Translations under genes and position numbers: made by a program | Notes under the pieces: model-generated | What the model saw: the letters and a program-made list of their open reading frames with translations, nothing else | The model's database searches: none | Told to the model about the DNA's origin: nothing | Origin: Bedellia somnulentella | Taxonomy: Eukaryota > Arthropoda > Insecta > Lepidoptera > Bedelliidae | DNA: 64,000 nucleotides | Direction of reading: 5' to 3' | NCBI GenBank assembly: GCA_963576735.1 | Contig: OY755190.1 | Coordinates: forward strand, 6,503,695-6,567,694 | Part shown: piece after piece, positions 32,109 to 42,482 of the stretch | Layout of the letters: every line of letters starts with the position of its first letter | Numbering within the stretch: the first letter of the stretch is position 1

Positions 32109-32720
32109 ATTTTATTTTCTTCTTTTTAGAGCATTTAAATAAAAGCTTTTTCTTAAAAAAATTTTTTGCTTAATTTTTTTTATTTTCTTCTTTTTAGAGC
32201 GTTTAAATAAAAGCTTTTTCTTAAAAAGTTTTTTTACTAAAAATTTTTTGATAACCATATTGTAGTAGTAGACTAAAGGTAACTATTCCGCCATCCTGCA
32301 TGGTCCGCCATATTGGATTCAGAATGACGTCATATTCTTTTTCTAGTCACTCTTAACAAGCCCTTTCATTTAATACCCATATTGTAGAAGTAGACTAAAG
32401 GTAACTATTCCGCCATCCTGCATGGTCCGCCATATTGGATTCAGAATGACGTCATATTCTTTTTCTAGTCACTCTTAACAAGCCCTTTCATTTGATACCC
32501 ATATTGTATAAGCGGATTAAATATAACTGTTCTGACATCTTGTATGATCCGATTTAGAATGACGTCACATATCTTATCATATATTGTCATCCAAACAAAA
32601 TGCGTCCACAAAATTTCAGCACAAACGGTTGAATATATCTACTTCAAAATTGAGTTCAAAGATGTCACCCGAACACACAAATATACATACATTGCAAGTT
32701 AAATAAAAGCTTTTAATAAA
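32109..32720. repeat. Tandem repeats with 122-bp unit and flanking TTAAATAAAAGC motifs
   Basis: Units start at 32251, 32373 and 32495 (period 122). The first two are nearly identical and the third is partial and diverged. Each carries GAATGACGTCA, with a perfect CRE-like TGACGTCA, and the first two carry CCGCCAT twice. A separate ~68-bp duplication (TTTTCTTCTTTTTAGAGC and on) sits at 32109-32235. The motif TTAAATAAAAGCTTTT recurs near 32135, 32204 and 32700, so the whole may be one repetitive element. Confidence 0.75.
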
Positions 32721-32721
32721 A

Positions 32722-32793
32722 GTGGCGATCGATAGTCTCTGCCTACCCCAATGGGCACCAATTGCGTTGGTATATGTATGTTTGTATGCTTTT
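32722..32793 (+). mobile_element. LINE-Y tail fragment
   Basis: AGTGGCGATCGATAGTCTCT and GCCTACCCCAATGGGCACC, then a TATATGTATGTTTG tail. Confidence 0.65.
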
Positions 32794-32871
32794 TTTGTCG
32801 AACTTGCAATATATACCTCAATTATCTTCGAGATTCGCGTTGCAACTTGAATATTGCCAGTATTTCATTAT

Positions 32872-33120
32872 TACATACATACATACATATACTCACGGCT
32901 ATAATTCCCTAGAAGGGGTAACCAGAGCTAAGGAATTATAAATTCCTCAGCCACTTTTGGAAGTTGAGTGGGGAAAAGATCGTAAAATAAAGGTTTTTGG
33001 TGATGGGTCTCCAACCGCATCGCCCAAAAATCCAATAAAAAGCCCCAATACCCTTAGTCGCCTCTTACGACACCCGTGGGTAGAAAGGGGTAGCGACATT
33101 CTAAGCCGGCACTACACGGC
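32872..33120 (-). repeat. SINE-G, full length
   Basis: TACATACATACATACATATA to GCCGGCACTACACGGCA. It shares CCAATAAAAAGCCCCAATAC with the copies at 4590, 46668 and 58155 (one subfamily). Confidence 0.92.
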
Positions 33121-33511
33121 ATTATATATATTTCATTATTATTTTTTGCAAAAGCTATTGCTTCTCATTTTACAATGTTATTGTTCAAGCGACAGTGTCA
33201 ACACAAAGAGTATCAACGTAATACAGATATAAAAGTACTGAACCTTTAAAGATTTTTGAAATCAAAGTAATCGAGTAAACTAGTTTAATTTATTTTATGC
33301 AATGATGATAGGCCATCTTCTTACAAGACGATAAAACTATTGTGCCGGAAGCCAGACAAAGGATGCTTTGAGCACAGTTGTTTTAACTTAACAATATTAC
33401 ATTGAGCTTAAATATAGGTTCTACGAGCATATCAATAATGATGAGCATATATTGGCACATCATTATTCAAAGATTAATATTCAATATAGATATGTATTTT
33501 GTATGGAATTA
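33121..33511. other. AT-rich stretch
   Basis: I see nothing recognisable apart from short repeats of ATTGGCACATCATTATT type words. Confidence 0.35.
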
Positions 33512-33726
33512 TTATTTATTTTCGACAATTGGTTGATCAGTTTTGGCACCAGGATTATCCTGTCGAACGTCTTCGGTAGCATACATACATCGTCCTGCAG
33601 CAATCAATAATAGATTTAGAGGAGCCCTTACCACCGTCAACTTATCAGCAATCCTGGAGCCATCAGGTTTGCTGCGGGGCACTGGTATAAGATCAGACGA
33701 TATTTTATAGATACCATGAATAAACT
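33512..33726 (-). other. Open frame without ATG, possible exon or old gene fragment
   Basis: On the minus strand about 70 codons are open, from the SINE-T boundary (33727) to a TAA at 33512-33514. They read IPVPRSKPDGSRIADK, then LTVVRAPLNLLLIAAG and end QPIVENK. The composition is protein-like and G+C is higher than nearby. There is no start codon near the beginning and no clear splice acceptor. An AATAAA overlaps the stop. I do not recognise the family. It could be a terminal exon cut off by the SINE, a pseudogene, or chance. Confidence 0.25.
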
Positions 33727-33961
33727 CAAACGTTCACGACGTATATCGCCGAGATAGTTGCCAGAGGTACTATTGCTTCTGAACATCATGTGACATTGTC
33801 ACCTGTTCAGAGTACCAAGTTTGCTTGGGCAGTGTACTCTCGTGAAAGGGGCAGGCCAGGCCTATTGCCGTTTTTTGTACGAATACACTGTCACATGACT
33901 TAGTAAAACTCAGCCATGTGAGTTCACACCGTTAACAGCCAAGATAAATTATCTACTCTGT
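33727..33961 (-). repeat. SINE-T, old, 5'-truncated
   Basis: CAAACGTTCACGACGTATAT to GTGAGTTCACACCGTTAACA. Several small deletions; the head is missing. Confidence 0.8.
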
Positions 33962-34662
33962 ATCATCTGAAACATGGCTTCTACTCAAGCACCTCTGAGG
34001 CTCAATGGGTATTTAAGTTTCACGACTACTTTAGCCAGATACTTTTATTAAATCTAATGGTTAATTATACACAAGATAAATTTATCTCAACAAAGATCTA
34101 TAGCGATACTAATGAAGGAAGATTTCAGTTTTACACTTTACAAATTGTTTTAGTTCTGGCATCGGCGCGGCAACCGTAGTAAGTCTGGAATTGAAGTTTT
34201 GAATAAAAGTAGAAATTATCTAATTATTTATTTGCCATGTAGATGTTTCCCTCAACGTTAATCACCTCTATAAATTAATATAGTTTTAGCACCGACTCAG
34301 GACTTGAATTAACGTTCTTGTTTAAATGCTGGAAAGCTAAATAAAAAATATGCACAAAAAAATGCTACTGAGTTTCCAACCCAGAAAAGAGTAAGAAAAA
34401 GAGTTTTCTATTTTATTATATTCGAACGCACGACGAACTACAAAGCAAAATGTTCGACATAAATTGTGAATAGAACTCTTACACCGTTTCTCCAAGAGCT
34501 ATCCAATACTTACATACACTCATACATACATAGACTGCCAAAATCACAACCCTTCTTTTCGGCTTTGGCGAAGTCAAGTAAAAGTCTAGGAGGAAGAGGT
34601 AAATGTAATCTCGCAACACTGCTTGTAGATTAATTATTCGTAGAATAAGTAAGTAATAAGAT

Positions 34663-34909
34663 ACAAACATACATACATATACTCACGATTTTAAATCCCT
34701 AGAAGGGGTAGCCAAAGCTTACGAATTAGAATTTCCTCAGCCACTCTTGGAAGTTAAGTGCGGAAAAGATGGTAAAATAAAGGTTGTTGATGATGGGTGT
34801 CCAACCGCATCGCCCAATAATTCATCATAAAGCCCCAGTACCCTAAGTCGCCTCTTATGTACACTTACGGGTAGAAACGGGGTAGTGCTATTCTAAGCCG
34901 ACACTACAC
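34663..34909 (-). repeat. SINE-G, full length
   Basis: ACAAACATACATACATATAC to AGCCGACACTACACAC. Confidence 0.9.
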
Positions 34910-35689
34910 ACCTGGATACATACCAGCAACAAAACAAAATGTTCCAAATCCATACTAATATTATAAATCGGAAAGTGAGTTTGTTTGTTTGTTTATTTGT
35001 GCTTCTTTCACGCCGCAACTACCGAACCGATTGCTTTGAAATTTTGCAGACATATAGTTAGAAGTCCAAATTAAATTATAAAGTACTTAAACCGGAATCA
35101 CTAATGGATTTTAGCAGCGAAATCTTCAACCTTTCAGCTGAAACCTTATAAAAGAGCGCGGCGTTGTTTGCATGTTTAACAATAAATGGCGCTGTCGGTA
35201 CTTTCTACATCGCGGTATGATTTCTTCTTTATTGGAGTATATAAACCCAAATTATATTACATTAATGATACAGGCATTGATTCCGACATATTTTGGTATT
35301 TGTAACTTGAAATTATAATAATAGATCTGAGATCATCGTTATTCGTTACTTGCATTTTACGAGTCATTTACTTAGTTGTAGTTGCAGTTGACTGTTGCTC
35401 GCTTTCTTTGGTGTCCTTAATTCCTTTCCACTATTGTATTATATTGAAGTATTTAATAGATTTTAGGTTTTTCGCAGTAGGCTGAATAATAGTTAGGTTA
35501 GTTTAGTGCGCTTTGTTCGTCGTTTAGATTTTTATAGTTTAGTTAGGGATATTTTTTGGTTCCTACTATTTTAGATTGAATTGTGTATTTTAAAGATTTC
35601 AGGTTTTAAGCAGTATTTGAATAATTGTTAGGTTAGGTTCGTCGCTTTGTTGGTCGTTTAGATTTTTATAGTTTACTCATATTTACGCA

Positions 35690-35848
35690 ATGCCTCGCAA
35701 ACGTAAATCTAATTTATCGAGCACCTCATATAAAGCTTGGGCAATGAAAATTGCGCGATCTCAGGAATCGTCTCTCCATGCTGAATTAAGAAACATAAAA
35801 CTTGGTGCGATTGAATTTATGATATTCATCTATCAATCAATTATCTAA
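35690..35848 (+). pseudogene. N-terminal remnant of a Helitron protein (possible)
   Basis: An ATG opens a 52-codon frame starting MPRKRKSNLSS and continuing KIARSQESS. Basic starts of this kind are known from insect Helitron Rep/helicase proteins, but the identification is from memory of the family and is uncertain. It ends at a TAA just before the embedded SINE-G. No Rep or helicase motif remains. Confidence 0.4.
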
Positions 35849-35849
35849 A

Positions 35850-36066
35850 TTCTATAAAAGGGTAGCCATAGCTTCAGAGATAGTAATTCTTCATCCACTT
35901 TTGGAAATAGATTAGTTAAATAAAGGTTAAGGAAAGGTTAGGGAAAAGTTAGTTAAATAAAGATTTTAGTGATGGCTCACCAACTTCATCTCATCGCCCA
36001 ACAATCACTTAAAAAGGGTCAATGTCCTTTATATCCTTTACAACGCCCGCGGGAACATAAATGATT
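35850..36066 (-). repeat. Decayed SINE-G inside the Helitron
   Basis: CTATAAAAGGGTAGCCATAG, CCACTTTTGGAA, GTGATGGCTCACCAACTTCA, TCGCCCAACAATCACTTAAA, CAACGCCCGCGGGAACATAA. The head (GGCACTACAC) is gone. The same decayed form is present in the Helitron at 61262-61553. Confidence 0.75.
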
Positions 36067-36373
36067 ATAAAAAATAGAAGTTAAGATAGTGTTTTGGTAT
36101 TTTGAATGTAAACCGGATGCAAAAAATGAAGTCCACGCGGACGAAGTCGCGGGAAAAAAGCTAGTAAATGTATAAAACGCTTGCGCCGTTTTCACCCAGC
36201 GCCATCCAATTACTAGAGGAGTGATATCGCAATGGTGCGCAACTGTGAATGTTGACGCCGAATGCGTCGCATGTCGCGTCCGGCTGTAAGACGCCTTCAG
36301 ATCACTTCGTCACGCACACCCATTAACGTTTGTTACGCTACGCACTTCAAGATTTTTGTGGCTGCTTTTTAGG

Positions 36374-36437
36374 TTATTTATAAAAATCGGGATTAACCAA
36401 CGAAAATTTTAAGCATAGTCCCGATTTTTATAAATAA
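36374..36437. repeat. Inverted repeat, 19-bp perfect arms
   Basis: TTATTTATAAAAATCGGGA (36374-36392) and its reverse complement (36419-36437) surround a 26-nt loop. Confidence 0.8.
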
Positions 36438-36489
36438 TGTGTTCACATCGAAAGTGTTTAAAAAGTATTTTTTAAAGTAAACACCCTCC

Positions 36490-36752
36490 GAGGTTCAGTG
36501 GTGCAGCGTTTTGTTCAAAATACGGAGGTCTCGGGTTAGATAATCGGGAGGTAACCTGAAATATTTCATGTGTAAAATTTAATCAATTTGGGAGAATGTA
36601 GCAAGCCTGAAATCTTTGCTACTATCACGGTAGTAGTCATTTGCCTGTCACCCGCACTAAGTTAGCGTGGTTGACTATGGCCAAATTAACCCATATTATA
36701 GAGTAAGCTTAAAGCCCTCGGTGGGGACATATATGAGCTGTGATGATTAAGT
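36490..36752 (+). repeat. Third SINE family with tRNA-like head
   Basis: The head is GAGGTTCAGTGGTGCAGCG with a weak box B (GGTCTCGGGTTAGATAATC). The body has CTACTATCACGGTAGTAGTC, a perfect short hairpin, then AAGTTAGCGTGGTTGACTAT. It ends with GGGGACATATATGAGCTGTG, as many lepidopteran SINEs do. The 3' half is shared with 2050-2184. Confidence 0.7.
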
Positions 36753-36767
36753 GAATGTAATGACTCT

Positions 36768-37132
36768 GAATAGGCTATTTGACTGTAATAAAAATATTCA
36801 TTACTTTTGTTTCATTAGTCTTTATATTTCTTTTTTGGAGCAATATGTAATAATGCGAGATACAACTATTCCATTATTTCACTAAAATCCGTCTTCTAAA
36901 AAAAGTATTTTTGATGCAACTGTCATGTGACTAAAAACGACCGTGATTGGCTATTTCTTTAATGCGGAATTGACGTCATTTGTGCTACTGCCGCCATATT
37001 ACTTAAAGTCGCGTTTTCGCGGCACATTTGAATATTGAAAGAAAGAAAGAAAGAAAGAAATTTTGTTAGGGCTCCTTATAAACAAATTAACACCGTAAGA
37101 TAGTTTTCAAAACTTAGTCAAATAGCCTATTC
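36768..37132. mobile_element. MITE, 365 bp with 17-bp perfect terminal inverted repeats
   Basis: GAATAGGCTATTTGACT at 36768-36784 and its exact reverse complement at 37116-37132. The interior has no frame. It includes a (GAAA)n run at about 37037-37060 and TTGACGTCATTTG. Confidence 0.8.
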
Positions 37133-37175
37133 TCAAACGGCTTGAGGGCTTTATTAGGGACATTCTCTATTTGAT

Positions 37176-37300
37176 GTAAATGTGTCCTCCGTGGTCTTCC
37201 TCTTATATCATTAGTCATTACCATCCACATTGGCTCTATACATGCCTTTCATCAATTCAACTTCATCTGTTCTCTTTATAAGCTCAAACCATCTTATAAT
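37176..37300 (-). mobile_element. LINE-Y fragment
   Basis: AAATGTGTCCTCCGTGGTCT, ACCATCCACATTGGCTCTAT and AAGCTCAAACCATCTTATAA match the interior of 47818-48315. Confidence 0.65.
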
Positions 37301-37855
37301 TAACCAGGCGTTAAATCAACAGATGTTGAATGTATACCACATTGTAACATCAATTCAAATATCCAGTATAATTTGGCTTTAAAACTCAATGTGTTTTTAT
37401 TTTCACGCATCTCTGTTAATGGAGCCAGCGTAACTAATTACGCATGTGTCTGAAACCGCCCTGAACATAAATTTTGGTCGCGCAATTATATAGATACGAC
37501 TAATTTATTTTAATGGATAGATAGTCGTCACTTCTAAAATAGCAACACTGAGATTTTAAATTAAGATTAAATGATATTGTTTTATCTTTTTATGACTGAA
37601 AGTTTGTTTTTTAAGGAAATAAAGTCAAAAAATATTCTTTGCAAAAAAAGCAGTTGTTTTCGCAAATGTATTGGTAGAAATAATAAATAAATTTATTGAA
37701 AAAAATATAAGGATTTTTTTCAGGACTCGGTCTCGAGTGTCTTGGAATTGAGACTGAGTTAAGGTAAGCAGTTTAAAAATACAGTAAAAACTAATAATAT
37801 GAAATTTATTCATTTTTACCAGATTTGTTTAAATCAAAATCCAAATCCATTTAAG
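37301..37855. other. AT-rich stretch
   Basis: No repeat or gene recognised. Bases 37700-37760 carry a small inverted pair (GACTCGGTCTCGAGTGTC / GAGACTGAGT). Confidence 0.35.
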
Positions 37856-38107
37856 CCGTGTAGTGCCGGCTTAGAATGTCACTACCCCTTACTACCCACG
37901 ACGCCCACGGTGGTGTCGTAAAAGGCGACAAAGGGTATGGTGCTTTTTAAAGTGGTTTTTGGCGATTCGGTTGGAGACCTATCACCAACGATACTTTATT
38001 TCTACCATCTTTTCCCCTATCAATTTCCAAATGTGGCTGAGGAGTTTCTAGCTCTAAAGCTCTGGGTACCCCTTTTTGGGTTTTATGTCCGTGAGTATGT
38101 ATGTTTA
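37856..38107 (+). repeat. SINE-G, full length with a small internal duplication
   Basis: GCCGTGTAGTGCCGGCTTAG to GTCCGTGAGTATGTATG. CCCACG occurs twice in a 12-bp local duplication (CCCACGACGCCCACGGTGG). Confidence 0.9.
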
Positions 38108-38199
38108 TATTTTATTTAAATCGTTACTTCAGCTAGTAGATTAATATTAGAACATTATTTATGAATAATACTCTCTTCTATTGCTCTATTCTCTAATAT

Positions 38200-38450
38200 T
38201 GCCGTGTAGTGTCGGCTTCGAATAGCATTACCCCGTTTCTACCGATGGGTGTACGTAAGAGGCGACTAACGGTATTCGGGCTTTTAAGGGATTTTTGGGC
38301 GATGCGGTTGGAGACCCATCACCAACAACCTTTACTTTACCATCCTTACCCCACTCAATTTTCCAAAGCTGGCTGAGGAATTTCTAATTCCTAAGCTCTG
38401 GCTACCCCTTCTAGGGATTTATAGCCGTGAGTATATGTATGTATGTATGT
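38200..38450 (+). repeat. SINE-G, full length
   Basis: GCCGTGTAGTGTCGGCTTCG to GCCGTGAGTATATG with three TATG units. Confidence 0.92.
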
Positions 38451-38633
38451 ACTCTCTTTTATCAGCTAACGGACCAACCATACCACTGTGATTCCAATCA
38501 ACTACAATGAAAACTATTACCATTATACAATTGGAAATATCTGTGACCACATATTTTTATTGCAATTAATTTATGACCGATTGATCAAGAATACGAGTAT
38601 CTCTCAGTTGACTTTTAATGTACCTTTATACAA

Positions 38634-38721
38634 AGTACATAGGTATACCCACGGTCATAAATCCCAAAAAGGGGTAACCAGCACGTCAGAGCTAGAAACT
38701 CCTCAGCCACATTAGGAAGTT
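38634..38721 (-). repeat. SINE-G, 3' part
   Basis: ACATAGGTATACCCACGGTC, AAATCCCAAAAAGGGGTAAC, CAGAGCTAGAAACTCCTCAG. Confidence 0.8.
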
Positions 38722-38821
38722 TTCATCCCAAAGTGACTTTTAACCCGACTATTAAACAATTTACATCTATTTACACACATTTGTACACTTAACTTAAAAG
38801 TGAAAAATAATCTACATCTTT

Positions 38822-39075
38822 TGCCGTGTAGTGCCGGCTTAGAATGTCGCTACCCCTTTCTACCCACGGGCGTCGTAAGAGGCGACTAAGGGTGTTGGGA
38901 ATTTTTATTGGATTTTTGGGCGATGCGGTTGTAGAACCATCACCAAAAACCTTTATTATACCGCCTTTTCTCCATTCAACTTCCAAAATTGGCTGAGGAA
39001 TTAATAATTCCTTGGCTCTGGCTACCCCTTCTAGGGAATTATAGCCGTGAGTATATGTATGTATGTATATATGTA
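38822..39075 (+). repeat. SINE-G, full length
   Basis: GCCGTGTAGTGCCGGCTTAG to GCCGTGAGTATATGTATG. Its tail is followed at once by the Helitron at 39077. Confidence 0.92.
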
Positions 39076-39076
39076 A

Positions 39077-39861
39077 TCTATACTTATAATAAATCTGTAG
39101 GGAGGTCAATTCTGTACATGAAATATATTTTCAAAATAACTATCAGGGGGTGGTTGATTAGGGATCGATACTGATGCCAAAAAAGCAATCAGTAAAATTT
39201 TTGTCTGTCTGTCTGTCTGTCGGTTTGTATGTTACTTATGGAAACAAAAACTACTCGACGGATTTTAACGAAACTTGGTAAAATCATTTTCATACTCCTG
39301 GGCAGGTTATAGTATACTTTTCAGCAGAGTAGGGAATTTTGGGAAATTTTGGGAAAACGGAAAAATTACGGAAATATTCTACATAAAATTGTCTAAAAAA
39401 ATTTCCGCAACAGCATATGTCTATCTTTTATGGTTGACTCACAACAACACGTGTAACTCCTGATAGCTTAGCAGTTCCGAGCATTCTGATTATATTTGTT
39501 TTCTCTTACGTTTATAATACTCTCAATCACATAGTAATCGCTATATAGAAACACCAAAATTATACATGAAACATAATAGTCGCACGCGATCAAATCCAAA
39601 TCCTTACTAATTTACATATTACATACTAGATGGCGCCAGTAGTTGCATCAATTAAAACCTAAAAATTAGCTTAATTTCGGAGATACTGATCTGAACCGTT
39701 CATAAAAGCGCTTTCAAAATCACAAAGTTACACTATATTCAGACATGAGTGCTGTAAGTGGTAATAAAGGCGCTAATTTCATAACGCTTGAGCAGTGGTT
39801 GAGGAAACCTCCGACATTTTTAAAACTACGCTACCCGTGCGAAGCGGGGCCGATCCACTAG
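39077..39861 (+). mobile_element. Non-autonomous Helitron, second family
   Basis: It starts TCTATACTTATAATAAATCT after an A and ends CTAG (39858-39861) before a T. CCCGTGCGAAGCGGGGC near the end can form the terminal hairpin (CCCG/CGGG). The 785 bp hold a (TGTC)n run at about 39207-39226 and an ACTCGACGGATTTTAACGAA segment, with no Rep/helicase coding. Confidence 0.7.
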
Positions 39862-39930
39862 TACATTAATATATTTGTTCATTTTTGCTCTATGTTAAAA
39901 GTTCGGAGCCACGTGGTCAGTAAATATCAA

Positions 39931-40220
39931 ATTCAAACGTTCACGCCATATATCCCCGAAGGGATTGGCAGAGGTACCAATACTTATCAACATATTGACA
40001 CCTGGTGTTTAGAGCACCAACGCGCAACGTCTAGCTTAGACAGTGTACTTACGTGATATGGAGCAGACCTATCGCCGTTTGCTACGAATACACTTTCAGA
40101 TGTCTAAGTATAAATTTTAGAAAAGACAATTGGGTGTAGGATCGACCTGTGATTTGAACCCTCACCGTCTGCACGTTAAGCGATGTTCTTCCCCATGAGC
40201 TATCACGTTTGCCAGTTATT
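39931..40220 (-). repeat. SINE-T, old but with clear target duplication
   Basis: AGTAAATATCAA flanks it at 39919-39930 and 40221-40232. It runs from AAACGTTCACGCCATATATC to the head GAGCTATCACGTTTG, with part of the central body deleted. Confidence 0.88.
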
Positions 40221-40232
40221 AGTAAATATCAA

Positions 40233-40830
40233 TGACCTAAAATCAACAAAAACCCTTAAAATGAAATATGTAAACATATTAAATCTAAATAGCATCGTGA
40301 ATCTCCGACATAATTAATTTAACTTACTTAATTTCATCTGTATAAATTATCCATATTACAACTAATGTATAATTGTTTTGTTTTCAATAGTTATTTTAAT
40401 TTGCAGAATTAACCATTGGTAGAAACTTTATAGGTCAAGAACTTCTCTGTATTTTTGTCTTATTTGAAATATTGTGTACCGTTTGTTTCTTAAATAAATA
40501 AATAAATAAAAAAAACAGCGCCTAAACTTTATTCTTGGCGCCATTTTCAATTTTCGTGGCTATTATACTAGAATTGTTTTTAAGATTTGTAATGTTTTAA
40601 AAAGAAATATTTAAGAAAAATAAACTTAATTGTACCAGCATTCTGTTCCATTGCAAAATAACAATCCATAACTAATTGAAAAAGTAAAATTAGTTAAATA
40701 TTCTTGCACTCTCATACTTTGTGTAATTAGATACGCTGCTATCGCCTTTTACCTAAACATCAAAGTAAGTGAGTGTCACACTCAAACACTAATAAAATAT
40801 TATGTTTACCATTCTTTTCTACAGTTAATT
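40233..40830. other. AT-rich stretch
   Basis: No recognised feature beyond an (AATA)n run near 40492-40510. Confidence 0.35.
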
Positions 40831-41203
40831 TAACATAACATAACATAAACGTTCACGCCGAATATCCCCGAAGGGGTTGGCAGAGGTACTAATACTTCTG
40901 AACATCACGTGACTTTGTCACCTGGTGTTCAGAGTACCCACGTTTTGCATGGACAGTGTACTCACGTGATGGGGGGCAGGCCTATCGCCGCGCCGTTTTG
41001 TACAAACACACTGTCACATGACTAAATACAAACTCAGCCATGTGGGTTTCCTCACGATGTTGTCCCTCACCGTTAACAACCATGATCAATTAACCACACA
41101 TATGACTTTAGAAAAGACAAATTTGTGTAGGCCCGACCCAGGATTGGAACTCACGCCCTTCTGTTTTCGGGCGGGTGTTCTATCCACTGGACTATCATGT
41201 CGT
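40831..41203 (-). repeat. SINE-T, full length, variant head
   Basis: The tail is AACATAACATAACATAAACG. The head differs from most copies in the anticodon-arm region: GGAACTCACGCCCTTCTGTT and CGGGCGGGTGTTCTATCCAC. The same variant occurs only at 61899-62270 here, so they form a subfamily. Confidence 0.92.
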
Positions 41204-41206
41204 CTA

Positions 41207-41482
41207 AACATACATACATGCATATACTCACGGCTATAAATCCCTAGAAAGGGTAGCCAGAGCTAAGGAATTAGAATTTCTTCAGCCACTTTTGGAAATG
41301 TGAGTAAAAGTAAAAGAAAAGGTTGTTGCTGTGTAGTGTTGGCTTAGAATAGCACTACCCCATTTCTTCCGGTGGATGTACGTAAGAGGCGATTAACGGT
41401 AATGGGGCTTTTAAGGGATTTTTGGGCGATGCGGTTGGAGACCCAACACCAACAACCTTTTCTTTTATCATCTTTTCCCCAA
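41207..41482 (-). repeat. SINE-G with an inverted 5' half
   Basis: Bases 41207-41328 are the SINE-G 3' half in minus orientation with its tail outermost. Bases 41328-41482 are the 5' half in plus orientation (GCTGTGTAGTGTTGGCTTAG to ATCATCTTTTCCCC). The halves overlap by about 30 bp around CAACAACCTTTTC. Read from the minus strand, this is an inverted 5' part joined to a normal 3' part with tail. Confidence 0.85.
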
Positions 41483-41546
41483 TTTATTTAAATTTACCGT
41501 AATTCCAAATTGACGATGATTGAATATATTAACATACTCGTACATA

Positions 41547-42134
41547 ACAGCCGTGATAGCTCAGTGTGTATAACACCGCTCTTCGTGCAGACAGTGCGGG
41601 TTTAAATCCTGGGTTGGGCCAATACCATTTTGTCTCTTTCTGAAGTTATATGTGTTTTTTGTTCATCATAGTTGTTAACGGTTAGGAAAAACATCGTGAG
41701 GAAACCCACATGGCTAAGTTGTACTTTGTCATGTGACAGCGTATTTATTCAAAACGGCGATAGGCCTCCCCTATAACTTGAATACCCTGTTACTGACTAA
41801 AATGTCACATAATGTAAGAAGTATATATTAATACCTTGCCGTGTAGTGCCGGCTTAGAATATCACTACCCCTTTCTACCCGAGGGTGTCGTATGAGGCGA
41901 CTAAAGGTGTGGGGCTTTCTAAGTTGTTTTTGGGAGATGCGGTTGGAGACCCATCACCAACGATACTTTATTTTTTCCATCTTCTCCCCTATTAACTTCC
42001 AAATGCGGCTGAGGAGTTTCTAGCTCTGAAGCTCTGGCTACCCCTTTTTGGGATTTACGGCCGTGAGTATATGTATGTATGTATGTATTAATACCTCTGC
42101 CACTTTTTTGGAGATATTTACGGGAAAGTTTGGA
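41547..42134 (+). repeat. SINE-T split by a SINE-G
   Basis: The head and body (ACAGCCGTGATAGCTCAGTG onward) run to 41836. The last ~45 bp resume at 42087 (ATTAATACCTCTGCCACTTT) and end in a degraded CGGGAAAGTTTGG. ATTAATACCT is duplicated at 41827-41836 and 42087-42096. Confidence 0.85.
41837..42086 (+). repeat. SINE-G nested in a SINE-T
   Basis: Full-length copy (TGCCGTGTAGTGCCGGCTTA to three TATG units) with the 10-bp duplication ATTAATACCT. Confidence 0.92.
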
Positions 42135-42184
42135 GGAGTTTTGTAATTGGAGTGACAAATGATCATTATGCTACCTTAAGTGAT

Positions 42185-42334
42185 GCAGTGTAATGCCAGC
42201 TTAGAATGTCACTACCCCTTTCTCCCCAAGGGTGACGTAAGAGGCGTTTAAGGTTATGAGGCTTATTTAAGTGGTTTTTGGGTTGATGTTGTTGGAGAAC
42301 CATCAATCACCAAAGATACTTTATTTCTACCATG
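42185..42334 (+). repeat. SINE-G, 5' part
   Basis: GCAGTGTAATGCCAGCTTAG to ACTTTATTTCTACCATG. The 3' half is missing, which is unusual for a LINE-mobilised element and implies later deletion. Confidence 0.8.
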
Positions 42335-42482
42335 CCGTACGTACGTATGATAATTAAAAAAATTACAATATAAAAATTGTATTCATTTATTTACCCTATT
42401 CGAAGTAACAATACCAATCTACACTCCCGATCGATATATTTTAATTTAAACGTTTTTATCCATTCATTACTAACAGATATAG

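Larger units (their letters stand above)
34949..36164 (+). mobile_element. Non-autonomous Helitron carrying a SINE-G
   Basis: It begins TCCATACTAATATTATAAAT after an A and ends CTAG before a T (36161-36164), as Helitrons do. A GC-rich hairpin (CGCGGACGAAGTCGCG) lies about 10 bp before the end. The 1,216 bp include a two-copy direct repeat (about 35448-35560 and 35580-35680), a short frame like the start of a Helitron protein, and a decayed SINE-G. A related 3' end is at 61262 on the minus strand. Confidence 0.75.

Noticed and set aside
32251..32580. CRISPR-like or coding repeat
   Set aside because: 122-bp tandem units with no spacer structure and no open frame.
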